A stretch of DNA of 64,000 nt from Paragonimus westermani (GCA_008508345.1 QNGE01003058.1:23091-87090), one strand, 5' to 3'. Counted from the first letter of the stretch, positions 52,901-60,110 are shown. The notes: a model not told the origin generated them from the sequence alone. Numbers and translations are program-made.

Positions 52901-55900
52901 GGAAACCGGATGTTTCAGGTCCGTGTCCGTTTGCAACTAAGAACTGGACGTCGCCACCAGTGAACTACAAGACGCACGGATAGTCGAAGTACTCGCCACT
53001 GTATCTCAGAGACACTTACTCGAACACAATCACACACGTCTAATACTACAGGCATTGTCTCACTAGAGAGAAAAGCTTAAAATAGTGTAGTGTAAACAAA
53101 GGCGAATCCCTTTTGGTAAACCGTTTCTAATGCAGACTGATAGGGCCTCCGCTAGTCAGTTAGGTACCAGTTAGCACGGTACCACCAGTATGAACTAGCA
53201 ATGTGACAAATTATTACGTTGCAATAGTAGTTCTAGCTACTCTTACGAAAACGGAAAACCTAAATAGTTGGAACAGGTTTCCAGCCACATATGTGCATCA
53301 GAACAAACATTCACGGATAAAAAACCGTGGCATTGCTAAAGCATAAGGTCACAACTGATACTCGGGTCCCTCATAAAAATACTGCACACATTTCCTGAGG
53401 GTATTATATCACACTGCATACTGTCCTATCAGAAAAGGCTATAGTTCGCTTCCATAAGAGGCTTCCAGGTAGACTGTTATTTAGGCGCAAAATTAGGCAG
53501 TAAGAAGTAAAACATTCGGCTTTTGGCTACGATGCACCAGTCACTGCGTGAAGTACATGTGTGACGTTTGATACTTTGAAAGACTTGTACAGAATTCGTG
53601 AAAAACAGGACCTGAACACGTGATTGTTCAGCGAGCGTCGGTTGCACTGGGCAATCGCTACCCTAAATTAATGTGTCAAATATGTAGTGATGTCCACAGG
53701 ATACTCACTTGGCAAGACAGGAAGTTAATCTCATACATGACGTCCACACTACTTTACTATGTCCATAATCACATTTATGATTGCGTAGTACCCCGTTACT
53801 GAAATTACAACCGTCACGATGTGATTGAATCGTTGATGATTCGGTCGAACAAGCCAGTTAGGATCGGCTGGCCCTGTAGGCAGGCTGTGCCCATGAGTAA
53901 CAGCATTATGGTGGATAGGTTCCGATCTAGTTGGGTCTCTTCAGCACCACACACTACGAATACAAGCTCACAGCCAGTGGCCAAGTGTTACAAGAGTGGC
54001 CCACTAGATTTCGGGGTCGCGGACAGTGTCACTGCAGGGAGGTGGGAGTTAAACACTTTCATCATCATCATAGACAGCAATAAATCAGTGGTTCACACTA
54101 ATGCTTAACTGCCACACAACCATGAAAAAACAAACCCTGTATAGGAAGAGAGAGAAAGAAAAAAGAAGGGGACGGGAAGGGACCTAACAACTGAAAATAA
54201 CTACGTCTATATTCAAACATTCAACATCAAGGTGCCTACACCTTGCAAACAAACAACCGACATGCAAGTGAGAGTAAGGCGCTTTAGCTGATGTAGTTCA
54301 TTCTCTCATAGGTCGAAATAGACAAGCCATAACCTCACTTAAATCCTTCCGATGTGCTGGTGAACACTTACCCGTTAGCAGGATAATCTTACATAACTGG
54401 TTAATTTCGGTCTAGGAGAAAAAGGGCAGAACAACAGAGGAAAGCAACTCGTTGGTCTCGGTTGACATCCAACCTAAGAGGAAGAAGACAGACTCCAAAC
54501 CAAAGAGAGTTTGATGGACTGTATAGATTCAAAAAGGCAGCGCAGAAAACTAGGTGGAGAGGTTTACTGAAACACAAAAGAAGATAGAGCAAACAACGAA
54601 GAACCTGAAAAGTACGGTAATTGTATTTCCGATATAGTTTGGTATCACACTCGAAAACATTCATAGGGGAGCAAAATGTAGCGGAGAGCTTTTTCAACTT
54701 TGCCTTGTGAGCCCTATGATGGCGTCTATAAACAATGAACTTGTTCTGGCTTGCAGTCGACTGAATTCATAACTGAAAAGTGAGGATATAATTATTCGTA
54801 ACAGCGCAATCTGAGATCTCAATGTTGACCAATTCGACAACTCGTTTCGGTTATTTTCACACATGCTGTGTTGTAATTTATCTGACGATCAACCAGATAA
54901 AGTAAGCTTTGACTGTCGATTTGATGTTTTACTGACGCGCACAAATCGCTGATCAGCTCAAGTGAACAACCAAACTCACTAACCTGGAAGTGAAGGCTTG
55001 CCAGTCGAAAAGTTGGAATTTCCCCCACCTGCAATCATGGATGCTTCTGTTTCTTGTAGCAAATCTACGGTAAGTGGACGGTCATCAATATCAAAATCAT
55101 CATCATCGTCGCAGCCCCCTGTGTCTGTAAGCCCGGGATCCTCTTGTCTATCCACGTCATTTTTCGTGTGCACTGTGATGCTTGGTTGAGGGTCAGTGTG
55201 GGAGACCTGTAACTTGATCGGAACCGAAGTGGTAGCAAGTTTCACACAAGTTAATGTGTTGACAGCAGAACTCTGAACCAGATCCAATGGTGGTATTTCT
55301 GGAATACCATTACAAATCAAAGCTGGCCTCGATTGGCTTTCATCATTTTCGGACGAGTCCATTATCAGCGGGCGACAACAGCCAGACGTACCTGATTCCT
55401 ATAGGGAAACATGAGGTAAAAGGGATCAGTTGCACCTAGAAAAGGACCAAGAGTATTGGGCATCTCTTAATTAAGTCGCATGAGACCGCAGACACCAGAA
55501 ACGCCACGTTACGGCTACCGGTCGAGCGCGGTTCACTTGTCCAACAGGAGCCCATGTAATTAACCGAAGGATGCCAGTCATGATTAGACATAACACGTTC
55601 ACACACAAAATCCACCAAACAAAGAAGTCATTCGCGAATGAACGGAGGGCACTGTTCAAGGACTCAATATGTCGTGACGATTATGTTAACAAACTTAAAT
55701 CCTCTAGAAGTTCACGCCTGCAACTGTTATAACGCAAGATGCCTACCGTTATATGGAAGAACAGGTCATATGTAAGTTGTCACAACCTAGAGAGAGGTGA
55801 CCACAATGAACAAGGCTCCAGTTAACGATCCAGTGGTTTACAATCGGCGCGTCAGTATCACTGAGTTATTCTCATCCCGAACGTCTATCAAGGTTATCAA

Positions 55901-56953
55901 AGCCTGGAAATACCCATCAAGTAGTATGAAATGAGGTAAAAATGTAGTACCAAATCAACTTACAGAAGCTGAGCTCCTATCCTAGACCGTTCGTGTAATC
56001 ACTTATGAAACAATAACACACACAAACCGCTTCGCAGTAGAAACAAACTGACTGAACACATCAGCGTACGCACTAAGGCTATATGGAGCCAGAATAGTAG
56101 ATCAGAAAACATCAACAATATTTAATCATGTTACCAGCTGGACCACAATAAGGTACATACTATGGTATAAGTTGGACATCACTCACAACTTATAGTGGTT
56201 TTACATTTCCACACAGTTTTTAGTTAGCCCCCATCTGAAAAGAAGGCTAGACGTGAGTTTCTGTCTTGTTACGGCTCGCCAGACATGAACGGTGCACAAA
56301 ACAGACGTGGGTCGGACACAAAGCCTCAGCAATAAAAATCAGCACCTTGAGAACTGAGCTGCATAACAGCCAAATTGATAAATATAATCAGTGACATCAA
56401 TTATCTTCATGTGGGCAACACAATATATCAATATGAACTGTGATCATACAGTCGGTCACCACGCAGGAAGTGAACTGTTCGATTTTCATTTTATACTTAT
56501 AAGAGCTGCTACCGATGAGGCAATAACAAATGAAAAAATTCGGGTCTGATTCCGCATAAGCGTTGGTCCAATCACACACAACACCAAGACTACATCACTT
56601 CTTCAGTTAAGGGATACGCTGATCCGGAAGCATTAGGCTGCATGTACGCGATTGATGAGAATACCATCTATCTCTCGGTTTGACAGTTTGGAATTGGGTC
56701 AGAAAAAACACGAGGCATAACGAAGACTTACATCGACCACAGATTTAACCGGAGTTTGAGTTAAAAGTTCAGCTGTGCCTATGTCTGCGCACAGCTCAAC
56801 CGGCATAATATTTGAGGCATAATCAACGACATCGTCATCGGGCAGCTTCGGACATGATGGAGAATGGACAGTACGCGGGACTTCTGGAGTTGCCTGAAGA
56901 GCGGACGGTGATAGGTTATTCTCCGAAGGAGACTGTACTAGTCTGTTGTCCAT
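10672..56953 (-). CDS. PHC: Polyhomeotic-like protein (PHC homologue), 12-exon gene model
   Basis: Spliced model of 12 coding exons: 56953-56732, 55398-54984, 49340-49175, 49091-48568, 47044-46401, 41313-40933, 36622-36314, 35252-34990, 31170-30639, 27372-27021, 17913-17675, 10995-10672. They total 4371 nt (1456 aa plus TGA). Every junction has an AG acceptor and GT donor and keeps the frame. Domains: N-terminal acidic and Ser/Pro-rich region; Ala/Pro/Gly-rich middle (443-657); Ser/Thr/Pro-rich region (975-1100); HD1 motif (1133-1152); divergent FCS zinc finger (1246-1270); Pro-rich linker; C-terminal SAM (about 1388-1453). HD1, FCS and SAM in this order, with no MBT repeats, are diagnostic of Polyhomeotic rather than Scm, Sfmbt or L3MBTL. 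Members act in the nucleus in PRC1, where SAM polymerisation clusters Polycomb complexes. Human paralogues are about 850-1000 aa and Drosophila Ph about 1600, so the length fits. The identity is secure; the 5' end is the least certain part. Confidence 0.92.
10996..17674 (-). other. PHC intron 11 (6.7 kb)
   Basis: It is bounded by GTGAGT at 17674 and an acceptor at 10996. It contains the RTE fragment at 12350-12850. I recognise nothing else in it; the open frames inside are short and carry no motifs. Confidence 0.8.
12350..12850 (-). mobile_element. RTE-clade LINE fragment (reverse transcriptase)
   Basis: Minus-strand frames read LSRAFSNSNGVRLKCPILLFVNFVMVDF, then, after a frameshift, LTDVGNADDIVLL. 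These match the RTE RT motifs (xxGVRQGCPxSPFLFNFxMDDxL and DLEYADDIVLL) and correspond piece by piece to the better copy at 42.6-42.86 kb. The tyrosine of YADD is Asn. This is an old internal fragment in the same orientation as the PHC transcript. Confidence 0.8.
17675..17913 (-). CDS. PHC: PHC exon 11
   Basis: The acceptor is excellent (ctatctttctaattag, 17915-17914) and so is the donor GTGAGT (17674-17669). The first two bases, GT, complete Cys1270, the last Cys of the FCS-like finger; the exon then reads KFGEEATVRSDKTMPP and continues with a Ser/Pro-rich linker to residue 1349, ending in phase 0. The finger is therefore interrupted by an intron of about 9.1 kb. In vertebrate PHC the finger is followed by a basic AKRYN-like run; here it is KFGEE, so the basic patch is not conserved. 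Confidence 0.87.
18840..19310 (+). repeat. tRNA-derived SINE-like repeat with two tRNA-like heads
   Basis: Head 1 (about 18930-19005) has an A-box-like aggtagagcgcttgc and a perfect B box ggttcgaatcc. Head 2 (about 19085-19172) has tggtgcggtggtcaac and gagttcaaatctc. Both are preceded by cctgattatt (18931 and 19031). Parts at 18840-18905 and 19050-19310 recur at 51950-52255, where head 1 is missing. The cloverleaf acceptor stems do not form, so I call it a SINE rather than tRNA genes. Confidence 0.68.
20405..20480 (-). mobile_element. Short RTE 3' fragment, minus orientation
   Basis: gtgcctacaccttacaaaacaaccgat is the reverse complement of the RTE 3'-region landmark seen on the plus strand near 21110 and matches the minus copy at 54.22 kb. 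It lies 400 bases from a plus-strand copy in the same intron. Confidence 0.55.
20880..21306 (+). mobile_element. RTE 3' end with (GATGAT)n tail
   Basis: It includes cgctgatgacgccttactctca, then tagtgtgaaccactgatgtattgctgtc, and ends in tgatgatgatgatgatg (21288-21304). The same sequence in the same order ends the near full-length element at 60.40-60.63 kb and, inverted, occurs at 54.06-54.29 kb. The left limit is approximate. A 5'-truncated copy with a trinucleotide 3' tail is the usual product of RTE retrotransposition. Confidence 0.78.
25100..25295 (+). repeat. tRNA-derived SINE-like repeat, third copy
   Basis: caacagcagtgtttaacacgactgcctcatga, then a B-box-like gagttctagttcc, then accacaaacgcgttct, gagcgaaac, tttcgaaag and aggctgtgacaagctgcga follow the landmark order of the copy at 19.09-19.28 kb, with many substitutions. 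Confidence 0.55.
27021..27372 (-). CDS. PHC: PHC exon 10 (first part of a divergent FCS zinc finger)
   Basis: The acceptor ttttcag ends at 27373. The exon continues HD1 with Val (PFP then V, as in PHC1-3). It encodes residues 1153-1269 and ends with a single T before donor GTTAGT (27020-27015); that T plus GT from exon 11 makes Cys1270. The C-terminal part LRCNHG, then 14 residues, then ECSMI aligns with the FCS finger of PHC proteins (LKCEYCG, 14 residues, FCSMxC). Cys1248, Cys1266 and Cys1270 are present. The second Cys of the first pair is absent and the Phe of FCS is Glu. Upstream are a Met/Gln/Glu-rich segment and a basic Ser/Arg region. Confidence 0.87.
28046..28190 (-). pseudogene. Penelope-like element fragment, minus orientation
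   Basis: The minus strand encodes YVSISLKRGFGRCLTSRAKG followed by ICTEDMIEFE. This matches the thumb/linker region of fluke PLEs and the plus-strand copy directly adjacent (28197 on). The two copies are head to head. Confidence 0.72.
28191..29140 (+). pseudogene. Penelope-like element: linker and GIY-YIG endonuclease region
   Basis: Order on the plus strand: NLKRGLLRCLANIAKRICTE and LQDILSSNAYPGKF (28210-28340), then after frame breaks SFDCSCGLAYSCRTTRRLSE and RISEHCP (about 28550-28635), corresponding to the GIY-YIG nuclease core (usually CSCGxxYIGRTxRxLxxRxxEH), then TAEVVAIRLRHPDLC (about 28770-28810), the usual C-terminal block, and RHIVVSAYDENLL (about 29040-29080). The Tyr-Ile-Gly of the core reads Tyr-Ser-Cys. 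It is broken by frameshifts, with no RT domain upstream. Confidence 0.75.
29150..29800 (+). pseudogene. RTE-clade LINE fragment
   Basis: It contains VFKKGNHGNHGNVSLIPVAS and KVFI (about 29290-29360, RT block with the consensus NYRGISLxPVASKV), CVDHSYTFRQTLKHR (29431-29480) and VNLDLNAAFD (29508-29541), where the first catalytic Asp block of RT normally reads FLDxxAAFD. A stop-rich stretch follows. It lies directly behind the PLE remnant. Confidence 0.75.
30639..31170 (-). CDS. PHC: PHC exon 9 with the HD1 motif
   Basis: The acceptor ttcgttccttcag ends at 31171 and the donor GTGCGT starts at 30638. The exon encodes about residues 975-1152. The first half is extremely Ser/Thr/Pro-rich (for example GESSSSTTSPMPSSTGS), comparable to the Ser/Thr stretch of fly Ph that is heavily O-GlcNAc-modified. 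The last 20 residues contain ILTHVLDGHVIYES followed by RPFP, closely matching the HD1 motif of PHC proteins (ILTHVIEGFVIQEGAEPFPV as I recall it). The HD1 motif is the best identifier of the family outside the SAM domain. Confidence 0.92.
31171..34989 (-). other. PHC intron 8 (3.8 kb)
   Basis: It contains the Penelope element at 33.04-34.61 kb. 31.2-33.0 kb has overlapping open frames of about 100 codons on both strands (31811-32159) without recognisable motifs. 34.62-34.98 kb holds nothing recognised. Confidence 0.8.
33040..34610 (+). pseudogene. Penelope-like element: reverse transcriptase plus GIY-YIG
   Basis: The frame 33247-33744 carries the PLE RT signature LNGLPKTHKSGMPLRPI and the block ICSIDVQSLFTNVPLHETID (catalytic Asp). 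In another frame YYKRYVDDTLVFSRS (33724-33766) is the YVDD core. CLPFLDIPISRPEDG and FKPAHHKRALVNTVFTRARR follow (to 33990). A GIY-YIG remnant CNCKESYIVRTERCL, then KEHLPK (about 34300-34380), and a C-terminal block complete the order RT then endonuclease that defines PLEs. Several frameshifts; the Gly of YIG is Val. Opposite orientation to PHC. Confidence 0.88.
34990..35252 (-). CDS. PHC: PHC exon 8
   Basis: The acceptor is tttgttttttcag (35254-35253) and the donor GTGCGT from 34989. The exon starts in phase 0 and ends with GA, which the first base of exon 9 turns into a Glu codon. It encodes about residues 888-974 (LLTEHTHPDLSPVV...), Ser/Thr/Pro-rich. The frame stays open a little beyond the donor, but the phase match to exon 9 favours this end. 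Confidence 0.84.
35253..36313 (-). other. PHC intron 7 (1.1 kb)
   Basis: Bounded by GTGAAG at 36313 and an acceptor at 35253. I recognise nothing inside. Confidence 0.8.
36314..36622 (-). CDS. PHC: PHC exon 7
   Basis: The acceptor attattgtttcag ends at 36623. The donor is GTGAAG from 36313, weaker than its neighbours. The exon is phase 0 at both ends, 103 codons, residues 785-887. It contains a basic patch, RRRRSRVLVKPKP, about 25 residues in, which could be a nuclear localisation signal, followed by Ser/Pro-rich sequence. The symmetrical phase again allows skipping. Confidence 0.87.
36623..40932 (-). other. PHC intron 6 (4.3 kb)
   Basis: Bounded by GTAAGT at 40932 and an acceptor at 36623. 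Short open frames only; no retroelement motif or repeat identified by eye. Confidence 0.78.
40933..41313 (-). CDS. PHC: PHC exon 6
   Basis: The acceptor is strong (ttctcctcgcag ending at 41314) and the donor is GTAAGT from 40932. The exon is phase 0 at both ends, 127 codons, about residues 658-784 (FPSYSFPFHGATD...). It is Ser/Thr/Pro-rich with several Cys but no zinc-finger pattern. Being symmetrical, it could be skipped without changing frame. Confidence 0.88.
42061..42860 (-). mobile_element. RTE-clade LINE, 3' half, interrupted by an assembly gap
   Basis: Reading down the minus strand: PISPFLFNFVMDDI-like sequence, then DDILESALRESSGLGVELLP and LTDLEYADDIVLLSPSAEDM with an intact YADD (42590-42720), then the gap, then HRLPGWGPRDHSNRWLETLS (42230-42300), a C-terminal block typical of fluke RTEs. 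The 3' end is a trinucleotide tail (atcatc repeated on the plus strand, 42064-42084). It is the best preserved RTE RT in the window and therefore probably the youngest. Confidence 0.87.
42357..42586. other. Assembly gap (230 N)
   Basis: Run of n inside the RTE element between its YADD motif and its C-terminal block. The true gap size is unknown; collapse of a repeated element is a likely cause. Confidence 0.99.
45580..45785 (+). mobile_element. Solo fragment of the gypsy 3' untranslated region
   Basis: ggctaaccagtattggcctgctggac, then gtggaacc, then cagtgggacagactaatccgaaaacggg and ccgactgtgt match 6410-6620 of the gypsy element in the same order (for example ctaaccagcattggccggctggac and gtgacaggctaatccgaatcgg). 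No LTR was recognised next to it. Confidence 0.65.
46401..47044 (-). CDS. PHC: PHC exon 5 (Ala/Pro/Gly-rich)
   Basis: This is the largest exon, 644 bases. The acceptor is ttcttctcctag (47046-47045) and the donor GTAAGT (46400-46395). It starts with GT, completing the Gly codon from exon 4, and ends in phase 0. It encodes about residues 443-657: a hydrophobic low-complexity region rich in Ala, Pro, Gly, Leu, Thr and Ser (for example SAAALGGGAALNFLQPGPP), almost free of Lys. Such regions in Polyhomeotic are predicted to be disordered. A plus-strand open frame over the same DNA is a shadow of this exon. Confidence 0.88.
47045..48567 (-). other. PHC intron 4 (1.5 kb)
   Basis: Bounded by GTGAGT at 48567 and an acceptor at 47045. 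Nothing recognised inside. Confidence 0.8.
48568..49091 (-). CDS. PHC: PHC exon 4
   Basis: The acceptor (cttttacctttag) ends at 49092 and the donor GTGAGT starts at 48567. The first base completes the split Cys codon and the last G starts a split Gly codon. It encodes about residues 268-442: Thr/Pro/Ser-rich, with several PxxP-like stretches and few charged residues. This is low-complexity sequence as found between the conserved motifs of Polyhomeotic proteins; no domain is recognised. Confidence 0.88.
49175..49340 (-). CDS. PHC: PHC exon 3
   Basis: The acceptor tttttcgtttcag ends at 49341 and the donor GTAAGT begins at 49174. The exon opens with two bases (TC) that complete a Val codon with the last G of exon 2, and ends with TG, completed by exon 4 as a Cys codon. 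It encodes about residues 213-267 (VETTNAGELPTTSLPP...), a Pro/Ala/Thr-rich segment with no recognised fold. It is separated from exon 4 by an intron of only 83 bases. Confidence 0.87.
50237..50300 (-). mobile_element. RTE 3' terminal fragment with tail, minus orientation
   Basis: catcatcatcatag, then gacagcaata, then gtggttcacactaatgcttaactgccac is the reverse complement of the last 60 bases of the RTE end at 21.24-21.30 kb. Only the extreme 3' end is present. Confidence 0.72.
50900..50990 (+). mobile_element. RTE 3' region fragment, plus orientation
   Basis: cgctgatgactccttactttcagct and tttacaaggtgtaaatgca follow the order of the copy at 21.07-21.13 kb. It lacks the terminal trinucleotide tail. 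Confidence 0.55.
51950..52255 (+). repeat. tRNA-derived SINE-like repeat, second copy
   Basis: aaatcgcggagttatcc, gagttaacag and tgtctcctatcaagacgatgggg correspond to 18860-18920. gtgcctaatgtaagagcgatggcgcag, a B-box-like ggagctcagatctc, gacgagct and gagtgatgttcaacct correspond to 19088-19300. The extra head found at 18930-19005 is absent here. Confidence 0.65.
54055..54295 (-). mobile_element. RTE 3' end with tail, minus orientation
   Basis: Reverse complement of 21.06-21.30 kb: it starts with tcatcatcatcatagacagcaat and runs through gtggttcacactaatgcttaactgccac, aaggtgcctacaccttgcaaac and gagagtaaggcg. It is the same family as the element at 57.5-60.6 kb. Confidence 0.78.
54984..55398 (-). 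CDS. PHC: PHC exon 2
   Basis: The acceptor is cccttatag-like (tttccctatag) at 55400-55399. The exon starts in phase 0 (ESGTSGCC...), matching the phase-0 end of exon 1. It encodes about residues 75-212, including an acidic run (CDDDDDFDIDD) written mostly as GAT codons. The donor is GTTAGT at 54983-54978. A stronger GTGAGT lies four bases further on, but the in-frame TAG comes before it. The exon ends with one extra base, G. No domain is recognised; the acidic run may be disordered. The splice model is supported by the phase match on both sides. Confidence 0.85.
55399..56731 (-). other. PHC intron 1 (1.3 kb)
   Basis: Bounded by GTAAGT at 56731 and an acceptor at 55399. Nothing recognised inside. 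Confidence 0.8.
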
Positions 56954-56983
56954 AGCGCATTGCGATTCAAAAGATTCCGCCGT
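56732..56983 (-). CDS. PHC: PHC exon 1 (first coding exon), with ATG at 56953
   Basis: The open frame runs from ATG at 56953 to the strong donor GTAAGT (56731-56726), encoding residues 1-74 (MDNRLVQSPSENN...). It ends in phase 0. A good acceptor (pyrimidine-rich, ending tttag) lies 30 nt upstream of the ATG at 56984-56985. Its TAG is an in-frame stop in unspliced DNA, so ATG 56953 is the first Met after a stop, and the exon may start at 56983 through a cis- or spliced-leader acceptor. The protein segment is acidic and Ser/Pro-rich with no recognised domain. The initiator is the most likely choice, but an upstream coding exon cannot be excluded: the 10 codons between acceptor and ATG are open. 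Confidence 0.75.
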
Positions 56984-57545
56984 CTAAAAGTGTAACAAGT
57001 GAATGCACAGCGAGAAACAACAGGACTCAGAAGTAACAAATAACGAAGAGCAACTAACTGAGCAAAATATCCGGAAAGGTTTTCAGACGAACCATAAAGG
57101 TGGTTGGAGTGGATTTACACATATCACCACCGGCTCACGGTCGAGGAGAGCTTGTAGCCAAGTATGCATGAACAAAGGGAGCTGAACTTACTTCTCCTGA
57201 CCAATTCTGCTACCTTGACCATGTGCACTACATCGATCTGGAATTCAGTCCCTCCGGATGCAACCTTGTCAGACAGGTCAAACAGGAGCAGTTAGACGAA
57301 AAGCAGATCAGTCACATGGTTATATGTTGCATTACTGATCGCGTGGGAGTGTTTGGGTAGTGAGACACGATCCTATGAGCAAACTGCGGAACTATTTTTA
57401 AGGTTGCAGCACTGCTGCCTTTCGAATCAGGAAGAAACGGCCGAGGAAAGATACCCTCAACAAAAAGGAGCACTCCCATCACCCAACAGTTGATCGTGAC
57501 CGCCAGCGCATTACCTAATACGGTCAAAAATTATACCCGTCATCG
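56984..57545. other. Upstream flank of PHC
   Basis: It contains the putative 5' noncoding exon end at 57192 and otherwise only short frames. The promoter, if present here, could not be identified by motif. The RTE element begins within or just after this stretch. Confidence 0.4.
57192..57290 (-). promoter_or_regulatory. Possible 5' noncoding exon end of PHC (donor at 57191)
   Basis: A strong donor AGGAGAA/GTAAGT ends at 57192, 208 bases before the exon 1 acceptor at 56985. About 30 codons upstream are open (DKVASGGTEFQIDVV...). Joining the donor to 56983 would shift the frame into a stop, so if it is used, the piece is 5' UTR. No TATA box or initiator was identified. The upstream limit is arbitrary. 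Confidence 0.3.
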
Positions 57546-57899
57546 CCCAGAAGCATGATGTAGCTTCGGGTACATCCACTGCGCTCAGCAATGCACAGAA
57601 TCAGACATTAGTGTCTTATTCACTGCACCCTCAGATTAGGCAAGCCCCTCACTCCCAATTGAGTCAGACACTTAAGTCATTGGCTCCAGGCAGGATAAAA
57701 AAACCTGCATCCTGTTGTCTCAGTGGTCAGGCTTTTGAGGCGGAGACTCGGGGTGGGGTCCCTCAAGTCAACCGGGAAGCAGCAGAAGTTATCGTTCTCC
57801 TGGCAATGGCACTATTCGTCCATCGCGAATTTCACATTCTACTTTGTCTCCATCCTCCCATCCCGAATTTTTTTTACTTTCCATGTGCCTTCAAGCGGC

Positions 57900-58740
57900 A
57901 ATTGTTTTCTGAGGCCAAGACAACTGGTAAACATTGGCGTCTTTAATGTCCTCATCCTTCGACAAGTCCGTCAGTAAACTGCTCTGGATAGTACTCTCTC
58001 ACGACTGCAGCTTTGTGTGCTACGTGTCGGAGACTCGTGTCTCCGATTCTAGCAGTTATCCACTTTAGCTCACCATTAGATAGCTGTCGATCCAAGCGTT
58101 TACCTCTTCGGGTTTGTGGTGACACCGAATCTGAATCTCGGGGTAAAGTGAGAACAATGAAGTCGCTTGTGCGCTATCGGGCTCCATATACCGTTTAAAG
58201 TTTGTCAACGCGAATCAGAAAAGCATTGCTTTCATTATGTCGGCACACACTCCAACGGACAGCTGTCCGAATACTACCAAAGATGCGCTCAACAGTGACC
58301 CCCTGAAGCAGAATGAACGCTGACATAATCATACCCGCCTGCGATTTTAATGCTCAGCTTGGTCGTCCTTCTCCAGAGAGGAAGCGGCTGGGAGTTGGGT
58401 TTAGTGTCCGGAAAAAACACATTGGTAATGACGAAAAACTACTGCAGCTGTGCAGCTACCCTATGGTCTTCACATTTCGAACAATGCAGTCCAACACAGG
58501 AAAAAGCACTGTGGTACATGGAGACCTCCCTATGCTTCTCAGCCGTGGACACAGCTCGATCATATAGCAGTCAGCTACAAGTGGTGCCAGTTTTTCCAGC
58601 AGTGCCGTGCTTTCTGGAGCAACTACCTAGATTTGGATCATGCTGTTATGCTTGCTCGTCTTGTTTTTTCACCTGTCCAGAGATCACACATTCGCAAACG
58701 CAAGAAACTTAACTGGCACTCGAGCGAAGAGTGTGAATAA
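57900..58740 (+). pseudogene. RTE AP-endonuclease remnant
   Basis: VNIGVFNVLILRQVRQ (57925-57977) is the N-terminal endonuclease block (usually IGTFNVRTL). IIPACDFNAQLGRPSPERKR (58325-58385) matches the GDFNAxLG block. In another frame ASQPWTQLDHIAVSYKW (58530-58590) is the final Asp-His block of the fold. These are three different frames, so the enzyme is dead. Confidence 0.85.
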
Positions 58741-59299
58741 CGCCTACCGGGAAGTAACGGTGAACAAACTGCCCAGTTCAAGTCAGGTGTGAGATCCTAA
58801 GGAACACTGGGAAAAAACCTCAGCAGCTATGAAAACTTGTTGTGAGATGTGTTCTGAAGTAGCTGTGCAGTAGCGACAAAACTGGATTTCTGTCACGCCG
58901 ACAGACTTCATGAGCAAGCATTGCTCGATCCCACTTAACAGTGAATATAACGACGACAATCGAGAACGGAAACGCAAGCTGACCCAAAGCTTGCGCAAAG
59001 GCCGTGAGCACCACTTGGTCGAACTGAAAGAGATGGAGCGAGCGCTTTTATCTGGGAATGGCATAAAGCTATTTTATCTTATCCGTGGTTGTGCTGGTCG
59101 TGGAGCCGGTGTGAGGCCACAAGGGGAAAAAGGTGGCTCACTTATTACCAGTCAATCACACTGATTTGACAGGTGGACCGAACGCCTTAAGGAACAGTTC
59201 AGCTGGCCTAAATCATAGCATGCAGACGATCGGACGAGAAAGGTCAGTTATTGCGTTCCAAATGGCCCTCCATCGAAGGCAGAAATAGCTCTGGAGCTC

Positions 59300-60110
59300 A
59301 AGTTGTTGAGGCGTAACGAGAATCCTGGACGGCATCACACATCTCTCCCATTTCAAGGATGGCGGGAGTGGTTGGGATCAGAACTGACAGAACTCTTCCA
59401 GACGATTCGTGAAACTGAGGCACCTAAAGACCGGTACTTATCAACAGAAATTCCAGTTTTCAAAAATAGAGCTCGAAACCAACCACAACAGCATGAGTCT
59501 AGTGATTGAGACAACCAACTTACTTACCTGCCTCATTTTAAGTCGGCTCACTAAGCCCAGATAAAGTCAGATACACGAAGAACAGGTGGGATTTCGGTCC
59601 GATCTTGAGTGTGTTGATCACACTTTTACCTTGGGATGGATCTTAGAGCATCGGCACTTTTACAGGCAACCGATGACACTGGTCGTTCCAGAGATAAAAG
59701 CTGTTCACGATTTAATCGCCCGTAAGATTATTTAGAACTGCCTTCTTTGCAAAAGGGAGTACCAGGGGAATATGTTAATCTGTTGACATCACTGTATGCT
59801 CATTCTGCTAGTAGGATAAGAGTTTGCGGACAGCTGTCTCGGGTGTTCTTCACGTCCAGTGGTGTTCACCAAGGGTGTACGATCTCTCCCTTCCTGCTTA
59901 AATTTGTCATCAATAACGTTTGGGAAGGTGCGCTTGAGCAGGTTGGCTGACATGCAGCATGCGGATGACATTACTTAACTAAGCTACTCTGCCGAAGAAA
60001 CTCAGATCATACTGAACAGAGAGAGTGATCGAACTGGTTTGTGTGAGATGCGCTTCGCACCCTCAAAGTGCAAAATGCTTCTCAAGACTGAGGAATTCTC
60101 CATCATACTT
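59300..60110 (+). pseudogene. RTE reverse transcriptase remnant
   Basis: EEQVGFRSDLECVDHTFTLG and LEHRHFYRQPMTLVV (59580-59700), VFFTSSGVHQGCTISPFLLK (59845-59905), then LADMQHADDIT (59943-59976), where YADD reads HADD. The block FLDxKAAFD is changed to VPEIKAVHD, losing the first catalytic Asp. Confidence 0.85.

Larger units (their letters stand above)
49341..54983 (-). other. PHC intron 2 (5.6 kb)
   Basis: It contains RTE 3' fragments (50.24-50.30 minus, 50.90-50.99 plus, 54.06-54.29 minus) and a SINE-like repeat (51.95-52.26). 52.3-53.8 kb and 54.3-54.95 kb show nothing I recognise. Confidence 0.78.
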
